Below are positions 18,941-55,650 of a stretch of DNA of 64,000 nt, piece after piece. Every line of letters starts with the position of its first letter. Position 1 is the stretch's first letter. The notes beneath the pieces were generated by a model that worked only from the letters and a program-made list of their open reading frames with translations, did no database searches and was not told the DNA's origin. Origin of the DNA: Mesostigma viride (taxonomy: Eukaryota; Streptophyta; Mesostigmatophyceae; Mesostigmatales; Mesostigmataceae); contig RPFO01000022.1 of NCBI GenBank assembly GCA_009746045.1, positions 512,637 to 576,636 on the forward strand, read 5' to 3'. The position numbers and the translations under genes are program-made.

Positions 18941-19569
18941 GTTTTTATTATTTAATTAAAACCTTTTGTTTGTTTGTTTGTCCTGCAGCCGTTCAAGCAG
19001 CGGGTACTTATTTAATTAAATTTCTTTTGTTTGTTTGGTAGATATGGTACACGCCGTCCCCAACCCGGCCCGGCGGCCCCCCTTTCGGCGGCCACAGGCT
19101 ATAGTCAGTGGAGGTCTCAGGTCAGTGATACCCTATTTAATTGCTCAAGGCCCATAAGTATCGCACACATGAGTAGTACATCTTACATGTACATCTGTAG
19201 ACACGCTCAGGCCTCAGCCTCTACTGAGTACCGACCGACGTGCCCTGCCGAGGCAGTACTGTAGAGCGTGGATTGCTGGATGCAAAAGCGGTTCACTTGG
19301 TTCGCGCCTCACCCCGCGCTCGGCCTGCGTCTCGCGGGTTTTTTTCGATTTTCACGATATTTCATGTTCCCCGCCTGTCCAAGGTATTTTCGAAGGTTTT
19401 ATGTACTTTATATTATATAATATAAAGTGTTTGTTTGTTTTCTCACAGGGCGACGACCCCGTGCCCACATGAGTTAATTAATTAATTTTGTTTGTTTGTT
19501 TGTTGAGTCCAGTCCTCAGCCCCCGGAGTTAATTAATTAATTTTCTTTTGTTTTTTTTATGGTTTTCAG
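18941..19569 (+). other. row of five intron-like 38-48-nt units with micro-exons
   Basis: Units at 18941-18988, 19004-19041, 19403-19448, 19473-19512 and 19528-19569 each start GT, contain TTAATTAA-type AT sequence then TTTTGTTTGTTTG, and end in AG. The pieces between them are 15, 24 and 15 nt for the closely spaced ones. Removing the units opens a frame (GRSSSGYGTRRPQPGPAA...; later RRPRAHMILSPRTRTFSRS then stop). No known protein. These could be real mini-introns or a degenerate AT repeat. Confidence 0.4.
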
Positions 19570-19683
19570 CCAGAACATTTTCCAGAAGCTAATTATTTAT
19601 TTAAAACTTCCAATGCGGACGGTGTAATAAATTAAATTAAAATAATAAATACACTCAGTATTAATTAATTAATTAATTAGGAA

Positions 19684-20375
19684 CATAACTCCGTTGGGAG
19701 TATATGTAGCACATAGCCCAGAGATGTAATCATGTACATGTGTGCCTATGATGAGCCACACTCCAGACGATGCCTAGTTTTATTTAGTAATGCTGTGCCC
19801 ATGCAGAGAGCTGCTCTCTGCTGAGATGCCACGCTCTAGTTTTTGTATAGCCATGATGATCTTCCCCCTCACAGGCATGCTCCCCCCTTCCCCGGGCATA
19901 GCGTGATAGACCATGAGGGTGCGGGTGCCCTGGTGCACCTAGAGCAGGGGTAGCTTACGTTCCCACCCTTGCATGAAGTAGCCTAGAATGTATTAAAAGC
20001 CATATGCCCCTTCTCAGGGCTATGTGCTACATCTACTCCCAACGGAGTGATGTTGATAATTAATTAATTAATTAATAGCCCAGAGAAGGGGCATATGGCC
20101 TATCATACATTCTAAGCTACTTCCTGCAAGGGTGGGAATGTAAAGGACCCTTGCTCTAGGTGCACCAGGGCACTTGCATCCCCATGATCTTCAAGCTATG
20201 CCCAGCGAAGGGGGAGCCTGTCATGGGGGGGAAGATCAGCATAGCTATACAAAAAGCTAGGGCATGGCGTCTCAGCAGAGAGTGACTCCCTGCATGGGCA
20301 CAACATAACTAAATAGAACTAGGCATCATCTGGAGGGTGGCTCGTCATAGGCACACATGTGCATGATTAAATAAA
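19684..20375. mobile_element. foldback / MITE-like element
   Basis: Imperfect inverted repeat with arms of about 300 bp (about 19715-20015 and 20078-20370) around a TTAATTAA-rich centre. Nested in it, CATAACTCCGTTGGGAGTAT...CACATAGCCC (19684-19719) is matched by its reverse complement at 20017-20052 with two mismatches, giving about 36-bp termini. TTAATTAA runs flank both. Non-coding. Confidence 0.75.
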
Positions 20376-20462
20376 GCGCGTGGCTTAGCTGGGATAGTGC
20401 CTCTAGGTGGCGTACATGTACATGGCCACGGTCTATCTATTCTACACTACTGCTGTATTCCC

Positions 20463-21815
20463 CTAAGCTGGGGCGTCTGGAGTCCTTGGGGCCGCGGGGG
20501 TCGCCTGCCAGGGCTTGTGGCCGACGTAGATGTCTGCCCCCTTCCAGTACACCGGCTGCCCCGCCTTGGTCTGCCGGAGCTGGAGGTAGGTCGGCCATAG
20601 CTCCCATCGCCGTTGTTGCTGCGCCAGGGTCAAGTCGTCATCAAGGGTGAAGAGATCGAGTCTTCTCGAGCCGCTTGCGGCGTCTGAGAAAAGAAATCTT
20701 GTCCGCCGGGGTCTTAAAGGTGAGAAGGAGCGGGGGCGGCCCTGCCTTACCCCGCGCGCGGGGAAGGCGGTGGGCGGCCAGCTCGATCTCACCGTTAAGG
20801 CCCATGCGACCAAGGATTTCTCTCTCAAACGCACGCGTAAGCTTCTCGGAATTCTCACCTTCCTCCACGGTGAAATTCTTGACAATGACGTTGAGGCTGC
20901 GCTTGGCGAGCTCGGCCTCCTCGCGGAGGTCAAGCGTCTGCCGTTGGAGCTGGGCTGCGACGGCGGAGGTGGTGGAGGTGGTTTGTTGCTTCAGCATGTC
21001 CGCCCAGGTGGTGATCGATGGGAGGAGCATCGCCGGCCAGGCCAGCCGGGGCTGGCTTGGCGGCAATGTCCTTCACCGCCTGGGCGGTGAGGCCTGCGGT
21101 GTTCTGCAGAACCTCGATAGCGATGGCGTTGTCCTTAAGACGCTGGTCGATGTCACGGAGCTGGGCGGTGATGGCGTCGGAGGTGGAGGTGGTGGCGGTG
21201 GAGGAGGCGAGGAGGGTGGAGGTGGCGGTGGAGATGGTGGAGGTGGCGGTGGAGAGGAGGGGGAGCTCGGCAGCCAGCGTGCTGCCCATGACCGCCACAT
21301 CTGCTGCGATGGGGGCCACGTCCTGCTCGAGGGCCTCCTGGAGGAGTGAGCGGATGGAGGATTCGGTTAAGGTGGTGGTGAGGGGCTTGGGGGGCCAAAG
21401 CTCCCCGATGGAGCGTCCAAGGAGGGATTAGAGCGAATTCCTGGAGGTGGGGGCGGCGGAGGCTGGGAAAGTGGTCGAAAGAGGAGACGCGATTCAGGCG
21501 AGTGTCAAAGAGGCGACCTCGGATGAAGAGCTGCTTGCACAATTCAACAAGCGAGGCGTGTGATCCAAAAAACACGCAGCCCAGGATGCGTTCTTCGGTA
21601 AACTTGTCCAAGAAGTCGGGCTGGCGGGCTTCGGCTACAAATTCGATCTCGACCCAGCTCGGCTCGGCAGGGCGACTGCGCTTGGTTTCAGGCGACGCTG
21701 CTGGCGAGGCGGGCTCAGCAGGGGGCTGGGCGACCACTAGAGCTTGGCTAGTGGCGCCGCTGCCTTCTGGGCCGGTTGGCGAAAGCTGCAGCCGGGGCTG
21801 CAGACGTATTTTCAT
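20463..21815 (-). pseudogene. LINE ORF1 protein remnant
   Basis: Minus-strand frames joined by frame breaks: an N-terminal Pro/Ala/Ser segment with WVEIEFVAEARQPDF, a Leu-rich coiled coil (LRDIDQRLKDNAIAIEVLQN), an RRM-like part (LNVIVKNFTVEEGE ... KAGPPPLLLTFKTPADKISF), and a C-terminal block LDDDLTLAQQQRRWELWP ... VYWKGADIYVGHKPW. The last two blocks recur at 55651-56073, so this is a repeat family with the layout of L1-type ORF1 RNA-binding proteins. No ORF2 follows downstream (lower coordinates), so the copy is incomplete. Confidence 0.7.
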
Positions 21816-21899
21816 TGCTGAGCGCAGCCGCCAGGCTGCGTTGCGTCAAGAGGCGTTTGCTCATCGTATATTGCGTACTAGAGCTCTTCGGAAAATTAT

Positions 21900-22200
21900 A
21901 TCAGCATGTGCGTCGTAGAAAGACGCGTCGATTGTGATATTCACGGCTAAATTCGGTGCTCAAACGTGAAAGTTATGAGCTCCGCCGTCAGCCATGGCTA
22001 TCTCGTGGCTCGTGGCCTTGTCACGTGATAACTTTGGCAATACTGCGTTTCAGCCGTAACTGATTATACTGGCGTGTACGTCTGAATAAAGCGCATCGAA
22101 TGCAAGTGGTCTGACCGAATTTGGGGCTCAGACGCAAAAGATCTGAGCTCCGCCGTCAGCCATACCGCCGTCAGCCATTTTCACCCAGTGACATGCATGT
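21900..22200. repeat. ~170-bp direct duplication
   Basis: Two diverged copies, each ending GAGCTCCGCCGTCAGCCAT (21974-21996 and 22144-22164) after a TTTCGGTGCTCA- or TTTGGGGCTCA-type block. Non-coding. Confidence 0.6.
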
Positions 22201-22213
22201 CTTGTGTAAATGT

Positions 22214-23001
22214 GCTCAAGTCACATTAAGTAAGTAAGTAAGTACTTGCGTGTCATGCGCAAAGGCATGCCACGGAGTACTATGCTAATCTCATTAGAAA
22301 AATTAATTTCACAAAAGTTTCAACAAATATCGTCTGCATCATTCCCCAACCATTAAGCACTAGATGGGGATGTAATCCTCATCCGAGCTGTCCTCTACTG
22401 TAATGGCAGACGGGGCGGTAGTGTAGCGGCTATCCTCAGGGCCAATAACCTCCACCTGCGGACTTATTTTTCTAATGAGATTAGCATAGTACTCCGTGGC
22501 ATGCCTTTGCGCATGATGACACGCAAGTACTTACTTACTTACCTGCGGACTTCTACCCTGGCTAGCAACGGGCCGCGGGGCCTGTGGGGAGAAAACAGGA
22601 GCATACCCCTCAGAAAGGTGCTTATCGCAGATGGCAGCCCATTTCTCCTTGTCAATCATGCGGGCGCGGAGTACGGATAGTCCCAGAAGCCCTGCATCTT
22701 CAAGCAGTTGTGTCACATAGGTCCGGGTCGCGCCGCGCCGGTGGTGGGCGCGCGCAAGTTTGCCAGTGGGTTGCGATGGTACAAGGGGACCCTGCCATTG
22801 GAGGAGGTGCGCTGGTTGTCTCCTTGATAGGAGGAGGTGTCTACCTGGTTGGCCCGGCAGGGCCCACATCGGTATTCACCTGGTCTGTGCGGGCAAGATG
22901 GCCGGCAAAGAGGAGGCGGCGGTGTCGGATGGTATGGGTGACAAGAGGGAGCTCGCAGTAGACCTCGGCACCGGTGCGGCGTTCTCGCTCAAGTCACATT
23001 A
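22214..23001 (-). mobile_element. retroelement insertion with 15-bp target-site duplication
   Basis: GCTCAAGTCACATTA occurs at 22214-22228 and again at 22987-23001. The 758 bp between ends, on the minus strand, in a (CTTA)n tail at 22229-22245, the hallmark of target-primed retrotransposition. A 112-aa minus frame (22531-22869) with MIDKEKWAAICDKHL resembles MMDKAKWAQVIED read on the minus strand near 58960, suggesting a shared family. No RT domain is visible, so this is a 5'-truncated or non-autonomous copy. Confidence 0.75.
22454..22552 (+). mobile_element. 75-bp, extremely 5'-truncated retro-insertion nested in the previous element
   Basis: ACCTGCGGACTT at 22454-22465 and 22541-22552 is a 12-bp target-site duplication. 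The 75 bp between them is the 3' end of the same family as the host element (reverse complement of 22229-22310, differing by a 3-nt ATG insertion) and ends in (TTAC)n. Confidence 0.8.
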
Positions 23002-23640
23002 CTAATTAGGCTTAGAACTGCATATTTGCTGTAAGCTTGTAGTTAGTTCCAGGCTTCAACATTACTCTCTACCCTGTTTTTTTTCTCAGCAGCTCAGTGG
23101 CAGGAGGTTCCCTGAACACGCCCATGCAATGCCATGGACGCCGACATTGCACTTCCGGGCCAGTCTCGCATGCATGCTAAGCAGAGGCAGCTTGAGTCCA
23201 GCAGACGCAGAAGCTCCAGACATACACAGGCATCCCACTGGAGCCTCTGACTTGCCAGTGGGTTATGTTCTGGTCTTTGGGCTGTGGGTCCCGCCGGCTT
23301 CAGATGGCCGATGGATAGGCGTCCTGGGCGCCATCTTCTTGATAGGGCTCAAGTCCTGGGCATTCCAGACAGCATCAGACGGGCACGGAGCACATTGTCA
23401 AAAGCTACAAGCTGCCTGAGGCCCATGGAAGATTTGAAACTGTAGCAGAAAACTACAACTGGAGTAGGTACCGTCTGCTACATTCATAGGTCGAGCTTTC
23501 TGAGCCGTACCACGAGATGTCATCCTCAAGTGCAATGATGGCGATAAGACATTTCTTGTTGGCAAGAACCCATTTATCGAAATAGCACTTGGTTTCTCAT
23601 ATACACATGCCCGTATAAACTAATCCACCTAGCCATTAGT
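23002..23640. other. intergenic sequence
   Basis: No supported gene. A 96-codon plus frame (23129-23419) is open but shows no family features. Confidence 0.4.
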
Positions 23641-24150
23641 TCAGTGCGTCGCGTGGGTACCGATGAACTAACCCTCTACCCCTATAAAGAGCGGGAAGGA
23701 GGAAGGGCGCCCTTGCTTCTCTCAATGCCTCAAGCGGGAAGGCCACAGAGGACTCTCTCTGCATCATTCTGCCTGCCAACGCACCCGCCATGCCACTCCC
23801 GCATACTCCCGCTTTAGTGTGCACATACACCCACCGTTTATGGGGGATATAATCCTCATGTTTGTGCCTGCCAACGCACCCGCCGTGTCACTCCCGCCGA
23901 TACTCCCGCTTTAGCGCACCCACAGTTACGCCAATTCTCCTCGTGAGTAGTTGATAGCAGTTGTGGGAAGACGGGTATCTCTGCCCCCTTCCCAGTGTGC
24001 AACATACAGGGATGTGAAGAACTACACGTGTTCCGCACGGCCCCAACTGGACCGCAAGTAATTTATTGATTAATGGTGCGGGCCCAACTGTCGGTGCAAT
24101 ATAACAAGTAGGCTGACACGAAGCGGAAGCTGCGGCGCCGCTGCATAGGC
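23640..24150. repeat. dispersed repeat, copy A
   Basis: Shares a block near AACCCTCTACCCCTATAAAG and AGGGCGCCCTTGCTTCTCTC plus GGCCACAGAG with 55279-55420, and a later GTAGGCTGACRC block with 55470-55490. Non-coding. CTATAAAG here resembles a TATA box, so the repeat may be a promoter-bearing element (LTR or SINE-like), unproven. Confidence 0.6.
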
Positions 24151-24670
24151 ACGTTTGGGAGAATATAAAGGCCTCTCCCACGGCCAGGTAGCCATACCTG
24201 GGCTGATTAACTAACTAGGCAGACTGGTACTGGTAACTAACTAGCTAGTCAGGCGTGGGCATGAGACCAGATGACTTAGCCACACTGAGGGCTTCCTCAC
24301 CAAAACATTGGCAAAAGTTGCAACGCACGCAACATTTTCACAATCCTCTCGCTTGCATGCGGGGACAGACAACATACAGAGAAGCGGAGAAGCTATACCC
24401 ATACAGAGCTGCCATATCCGTACAGAATCTGAGCAGAATACGAGCACGGGCTTACATCAGAGAGCTTGAGGTGGCCACGGGGTTGCACCACCAAGCATCG
24501 CATGTCAAGCATACTGTATTGAAAGTGCATCAAGGCACAAAATCTGGAACAAGGAGCTTCCCTCTTCCTGCTTCACCCTAGCTGCTCATACTAGCTACAA
24601 GACCACCACCCCACCTTGACCTGTTGGCAACTGTGCTGCCTGTTATTAGTTCACAAATGCAAGCACTCAC

Positions 24671-50030
<25,360 letters not shown>

Positions 50031-51569
50031 CGATGGGGCTAGATACGTGCTCGATAGCCAACGGCTCTAGTGCCCGGGATGCAGCCTAGGCAGCAGGATA
50101 TCGCCGTCGAGGCAGGGTGCTAGCATGGCGGCCTGGGTGCCGGGCTGGTCAGTGGTGAATCGACGGGAACTATTCATTAACCTGCAGGGTGGGCACGGGA
50201 AGAGAAACAGCAAGGTGGTCTTGACTTTAAACACGCGAGTACAGCTAGCGGCCAGTTGCAAACTGTGCAGCGCATAAACTTTGTGGCAATTATACCAGGT
50301 AGGTGCTAATGGCGGTGCATCCATGACCAGGAAGGCAGACTGAACTATATGCTAAAAAAATACAGCATGCTCTTTCCTATCATAGGCACGGATGCCAAGG
50401 GGCCTGAAGCGCAGAAACGACCACACAGCTGTGGCCTGCAAAATGATATACCGCTAATGCCTTGAACTTGTGTCAGCGTTTGCTAGCAACGCACGCCACC
50501 TCGTGGAATTATCGTAGCACGGCACCCAGCCAATTTCTCGGATTAAGGATGAGGGACACGTCACTAGCATCAAATTTTCTAAATCTCGAAGATAAGGAAC
50601 ACGAGCACGTTAGCTGGTCTTCCAGGAATTATGTGATTCTTCTACGTATTGCTGACACATAATTAAGGGATATCTTACCTGGTCCACGTGGTTCGTTAGG
50701 CAATGCCAACCAGCCACATCGGCTATGCGCATTATTTTGGCCCATTATCATGTGTAACCTTCTAGTTTTCAGCCAAGTGTTGTCGTGAACATCACCTAGG
50801 GACGGGAAGAAAACTAGCTACAGAATTTTGTGTGAGGAACTCTATAGCGTTGTAAAGCGATGAAGGGTATTATGCAGCCATTAGATCGCTGTCTTAACTT
50901 GCGCTACAGCATTCTGAACACACCACCGCTTCATCCCCTCTACAATGATACCTGCTATCTCTGTGTACCACTGATATATATGCATTCGTTAATGCCAGAG
51001 AACTGAGAGAAGTGAGAAAACACGACCTCTCGCGCGGATTGAGAGGGGGGTGCACAAAGATAGACGTGCTGTTCTGGTCGTGACAACTGCGACCTTGAAT
51101 CTTGATCCACTGAGTCGAAGAGGAATATTTTCTGCCTGCAACTGTACTAAGTACTTCCCGAGTGGCCCTGTTTGGGTACGCCGTAGCCGGCCGTATCACA
51201 CATCGTCCATACTATCATGCTTGCGAACAACAATTACTGCTCTGGCAAATGGCCCTATGTGTACACAAGGCACTAGAACTAGCCATTCTAAATTTAATCG
51301 GGACAATATTGACGTATGCCAGCTGCTTTCACGCCCATCCGCGATTTGCGGTGACATAGCCTCGATTTGCCTCGTGGTCAAACTGCCGGCATTCACGCAC
51401 TTTTACTGACCACAACGGTCCAAGGGATTTAATTATTTGTTCATCGCTGCATTTAAAAGGGTCTAGTCCGCTTTCTGCTTTGGAGCTTAGAACTGATCTG
51501 CTGGCATAACCGAGGAATCTGCCTGAGTTTGCGCGCGTCGCCACCGTTTTTAGTGTAAACACCGCAACC
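50031..51569. promoter_or_regulatory. shared intergenic region of two divergent ciliary genes
   Basis: 1.5 kb between the start codon of the CFAP337-like gene (minus) and that of MYCBP (plus). No other gene is convincing here. The short spacing and opposite orientation would allow a bidirectional promoter. I see no certain TATA box or RFX-type X-box by eye. Confidence 0.45.
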
Positions 51570-54089
51570 ATGGTCAGTCGCGGTCTTGACCTCTTAATTG
51601 TCTAGTTTAAGAGTATGCGTCATCATGCTGAAAACGAATGGACTGTCCCCGAAGTGTGACTGATTATATTGTTCACTGTTACATCTATACTTCTCTCCCC
51701 TTGCCATTGTGGCAGCAAAAGGCCGGTTCAACCCCTGCAGAAGCCAATTATAATCCGGTTTCTGACTCCAAAAAAGAGGCTTTCCGAAAATACATGGAGT
51801 CCAGTGGAGTGGTCGACTCTTTGACAAAAGGTAGACCTCCTAAAATGGATAGGGCTGCGGCGTTCACTTCCCTTTTGTTGTCAGCATCCACCCGTGGTCT
51901 GCTGTGTTGCTTTCGCCCGGAACATGCGGTCGTGCCCTAACGTTTTCTCCGTACCTCCTCCTTGTGTTTGTGTCCTGTCTTTGCGTGCAGTCTTGGTTCA
52001 GATCTATGAAGAACCGAACAAGCCATCGTCTGCTATTGAGTAGGTCCCACTGTTGGCATGGCTGGCTTGCTTCTGTCGATCCCACAAATATTGTTGACTT
52101 TTTCTGGTATGTGGCTGGATAGTTGTGTGAAGGCGATAAACTGATGAAGGGCACCATACGGCACAAGTCTTGTTGACAGGGGCAAAAGAGGGGGAAACTC
52201 ACCCAGCAGCAATTTCTATCGTGAATTCCCTTCATCCTATTTCCGTACCCCACCCTGCCAGCCTTTACATTCCACATCTCTCCCTCAACTTCACACGACA
52301 TCCAGCATGGCTTTGTCATCTAACATGGCTGCTTGCTCGCATGCATGTTGCCGCCACGCTCACATGCTTGCTACAATAGCATCATCCCCACAAAAAGTTG
52401 TGTACATTATACCAGAAGGCAAAGAGACAGTACCGCGTTCCATTCAACGCATACCTACGTTATGACCGATCCGTTTCTTGAGGCTCATTCGCAGAGCTAA
52501 ATGCAAGTACTGCACAGGCATTGCGCCCCGCCCCAGATAGCTCAATGTGCTTAATACACAATCTATTGGAATCAAGCGGCGAGCCGCAGGGGAAGGTTAG
52601 GGGTGATGTACCTAATGTTGCAGCTGCTCTAGCAGCCGCTGCACTCAAGACGACGGCACATCGAATGCATGGCCATCCACGGATCCTGTGTCCAGGGACT
52701 TCTATCTTTAGGGGACGCCCCCGTGCAGGCCTAAGTCTTTACTTCCCTTCACGTGTTGCCTCGATAGTTGGCCTGACAGTGCATCTTCCGTGGCCCCGTC
52801 ATCCTCGTGCATGGGGCATTGTCGTCTGAGTGGTACCATTCTTGTGCGGTGTGCGCCCATGTGAGTGTTGCATGTGCTCCTTTTTGTGTGCGGTGTGCCC
52901 CCTTTTTTGTTTGGCACACATCCAGATACATCAAGCAGGCGCTGGGCGCACCCACCGCGGCCGAGTACGACGCACTCATCGCGGAGAAGGAGGAGCTGCA
53001 GGCTAAGTATGACGAGCTGCTCGCCAAGTGTGAGGCGCTGGAGGCACGGGTGAGTACAGCCTCGTGGGGTGCGGTCGTGTAGCCTTATGGGGGGGGTATT
53101 TACTGTACAGCCTTGTGGGGGGGAGTGGTGGTGGTGGTTGGGGGGGGGGGGGGGGGAAGGGTGTGCATCCTTGTTGGGGGGGTTGTACAGCATTACTCGG
53201 GCCGGTAGTACAGCCTTATGGGGGTTGGGTACATTGGGGTGGTTATGCTGCCTCGCGGGGTTATATGTGGGATCTGTTGTTTTGCCTCATTGGGGGTATG
53301 GGTACGTGGCGGTGGTTGTTTTAACAGCCTCTTGGGGAGTGTGGGTGTGTCATAAACACTATATATAACACTACGGACATGCAGCCCTTCGGGGCATGTT
53401 GGGGATGGGGGTAAGCAGGGGGTGGGGGATGCACAGGGAAAGTGAACAGCCAATGGATTGCGATGCGCAGGGATCAAACTGTTCTAGGGGGGTGGTTTGC
53501 TCTGCCGTGCGTTGCAGGGGGCTGTCTTACTTGGAAAGATCCAGAGTGGCTAGGCAGCTGGTCTCTTCGTTGTCATGATTTATTGAGGCGCGTTATGGAT
53601 CTATTGGCCACTTCAAGTCTTATTCTTCCTGTTTTCGATTCGAGGAATTTCGTGCCAACGTTCGGCTCGGAAGGTAGAACATCCGAAGGCATTCGAGCCT
53701 CGCGGGATACCAGATCTTTCTGTCTTATTCTAACGGTTGGTGAGAAGATCACCGGCCCAACGCCAGTGTCACGGGATATATAAATGGAGATGCTGTTGGG
53801 TTGCCGGTTTAATAATAGGCACGCTTGGAAGGAGCGTAGTGAGTGAAGCGAATGGCGACTTTGGTCTGAGAGGGCATCATGCATGGATAATGTGGAGATT
53901 GTCTGACTCCTGTTCTCATGGGAGCATGGCTCATGGCTGCGGTTTTCTTACCTCCTGACATTTTACTGTGGATGCTTCCATCTGCACTGCGGCAAATTTG
54001 TGCTTCTTTTGCCTGCGCGTGCATCTCCCTTGCAGCTGGCCGAGCATGAGGGAGGAGGCGAGGAAGGAGGAGAAGAGGCAGATGCCTAG
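51570..54089 (+). CDS. MYCBP: c-Myc-binding protein (MYCBP/AMY-1; FAP174 in Chlamydomonas)
   Basis: Exons 51570-51572 (ATG only, inferred), 51716-51830, 51991-52039, 52926-53049 and 54036-54089, with GT-AG introns and matching phases; 115 codons including the stop (human MYCBP has 103 residues). The family core is clear: DSKKEAFRKYMESSGVVDSL followed by TK, then LVQIYEEPNKPSSAIEYIKQ with ALGAP, then a C-terminal coiled coil (LIAEKEELQAKYDELLAKCE) and an acidic Gly/Glu tail. In animals MYCBP binds c-Myc and AKAPs; in Chlamydomonas FAP174 is a central-pair protein that binds an AKAP. A ciliary role is inferred here from that precedent and from its ciliary neighbour. The single-codon first exon (donor GTCAGT) is the least certain part. 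Confidence 0.9.
53060..53420. repeat. degenerate GTACAGCCTTATGGGGG repeat in MYCBP intron 4
   Basis: Related units near 53076, 53103, 53184 and 53208 (TACAGCCTTRTGGGGG), with G runs. They start 11 bp after the exon 4 donor, whose own sequence (GTGAGTACAGCCTCGTGGGG) is part of the repeat. Confidence 0.7.
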
Positions 54090-54540
54090 ATAAAGCAGCT
54101 GTCCAGCCAGCTTTAATGGCACAACCTTGGAGACATGTGCGGGCTGGTGGAGGCTCTGCACGGTGGTGTAAATAGAGCAGCAACGAGCTTTGTGGATATC
54201 AAAATCACGTATTCTCCTATTGAGTGCATTGGTGTTGGCACAGTGGTGTCGCTACTGCTGCTGCTGCTGCTTGGTGCATTTGTAGCGTACCTGGCCGGGA
54301 AACTGGCGTTAACTTATTGCTTTTGCTGAATGATCGCTTCATGACGTCCGCCATTTCAGCTGGGCTGATGTGAGCTCTTGACATGCCTCGCCAGCCTTGC
54401 TTGCATCCATGACCAATTGACTGATGCTCAATGTCGTAAGCCTAACGAATTAATGTATTTTTCAGGTCGTGGACGTCCCATTTCATATCCATCCGTCAGA
54501 CAACTATTAAGTGAGACAACTATTTTCATTCATTCCCCAT
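54090..54540. other. 3' flank of MYCBP
   Basis: No gene recognised. A 64-codon plus frame (54135-54329) contains a hydrophobic stretch (VSLLLLLLLGAFVAYLAG) but has no other support; the Leu run comes from a CTGCTG repeat. Confidence 0.4.
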
Positions 54541-55235
54541 TCATTCGTTCGTTCGTTCGTTCGTTCGTTCGTTCGTTCGTTCGTTCGTTCGTTCGTTCGT
54601 TCGTTCGTTCGTTCGTTCGTTCGTTCGTTCGTTCGTTCGTTCGTTCGTTCGTTCGTTCGTTCGTTCGTTCGTTCGTTCGTTCGTTCGTTCGTTCGTTCGT
54701 TCGTTCGTTCGTTCGTTCGTTCGTTCGTTCGTTCGTTCGTTCGTTCGTTCGTTCGTTCGTTCGTTCGTTCGTTCGTTCGTTCGTTCGTTCGTTCGTTCGT
54801 TCGTTCGTTCGTTCGTTCGTTCGTTCGTTCGTTCGTTCGTTCGTTCGTTCGTTCGTTCGTTCGTTCGTTCGTTCGTTCGTTCGTTCGTTCGTTCGTTCGT
54901 TCGTTCGTTCGTTCGTTCGTTCGTTCGTTCGTTCGTTCGTTCGTTCGTTCGTTCGTTCGTTCGTTCGTTCGTTCGTTCGTTCGTTCGTTCGTTCGTTCGT
55001 TCGTTCGTTCGTTCGTTCGTTCGTTCGTTCGTTCGTTCGTTCGTTCGTTCGTTCGTTCGTTCGTTCGTTCGTTCATTCATTCATTCATTCATCCGATCAT
55101 TCATTCGTTCGTTCATTCATTCATTCATTCATTCATTCATTCATTCATTCATTCATTCATTCATTCATTCATTCATTCATTCATTCATTCATTCATTCAT
55201 TCATTCATTCATTCATTCATTCATTCATTCATTCA
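54540..55235. repeat. (TTCG)n tract turning into (ATTC)n
   Basis: About 131 uninterrupted TTCG units (54547-55070), then (ATTC)n to 55235 with a few mixed units (ATCCGATC, TTCG) near 55090-55110. The FVRS, FIHS and TNER frames are artefacts. Confidence 0.97.
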
Positions 55236-55278
55236 TATGTATGATATGTCATTAATTAATGAATTAGTTAATAAGCAC

Positions 55279-55600
55279 GTGACTGCGTCACGTGGGTGCC
55301 AATACAGAGTAAAGGAACCTTCAACCCTATATACACAGCGCGAAGGAGGGAGGGCGCCCTAGCTTCTCTCACTGCCGCAAGTGGGCAGGCCACAGAGCGC
55401 TCTCTCCACGGCATGGTGCATCATGCCGGGGCGCAACACTGTGGGTGCAATACAACCAGTGCAATACCATAGGTAGGCTGACGCATAGCTTATGCTACAA
55501 ATGTGAGGTGGGCTGACGCATAGCTTATGCTACAAATGTGAGGTGGGCTGACGCATAGCTTATGCTACAAATGTGAGGTGGGCTCAAGACGTCGGCTAAT
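55279..55600. repeat. dispersed repeat, copy B, ending in a 41-bp triplication
   Basis: Homologous to 23640-24150 (AACCCTATATACACAGCGCG, AGGGCGCCCTAGCTTCTCTC, GGCCACAGAG). It then holds three copies of a 41-bp unit with GGCTGACGCATAGCTTATGC (55475-55580). Confidence 0.65.
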
Positions 55601-55650
55601 TAAGGCGCAAGCTGATGACCACAAGGTGCCAGAGCTAATTATTGAAGGTA

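Noticed and set aside
22229-22540. MITE with 75-bp terminal inverted repeats
   Set aside because: Each arm has its own target-site duplication and tail, so these are two retro-insertions in opposite orientation.
52521-52829. 102-codon plus ORF
   Set aside because: Lies in intron 3 of MYCBP and shows no family features.
54378-55362. FVRS, FIHS and TNER repeat proteins
   Set aside because: Translations of a perfect tetranucleotide repeat, open on both strands.
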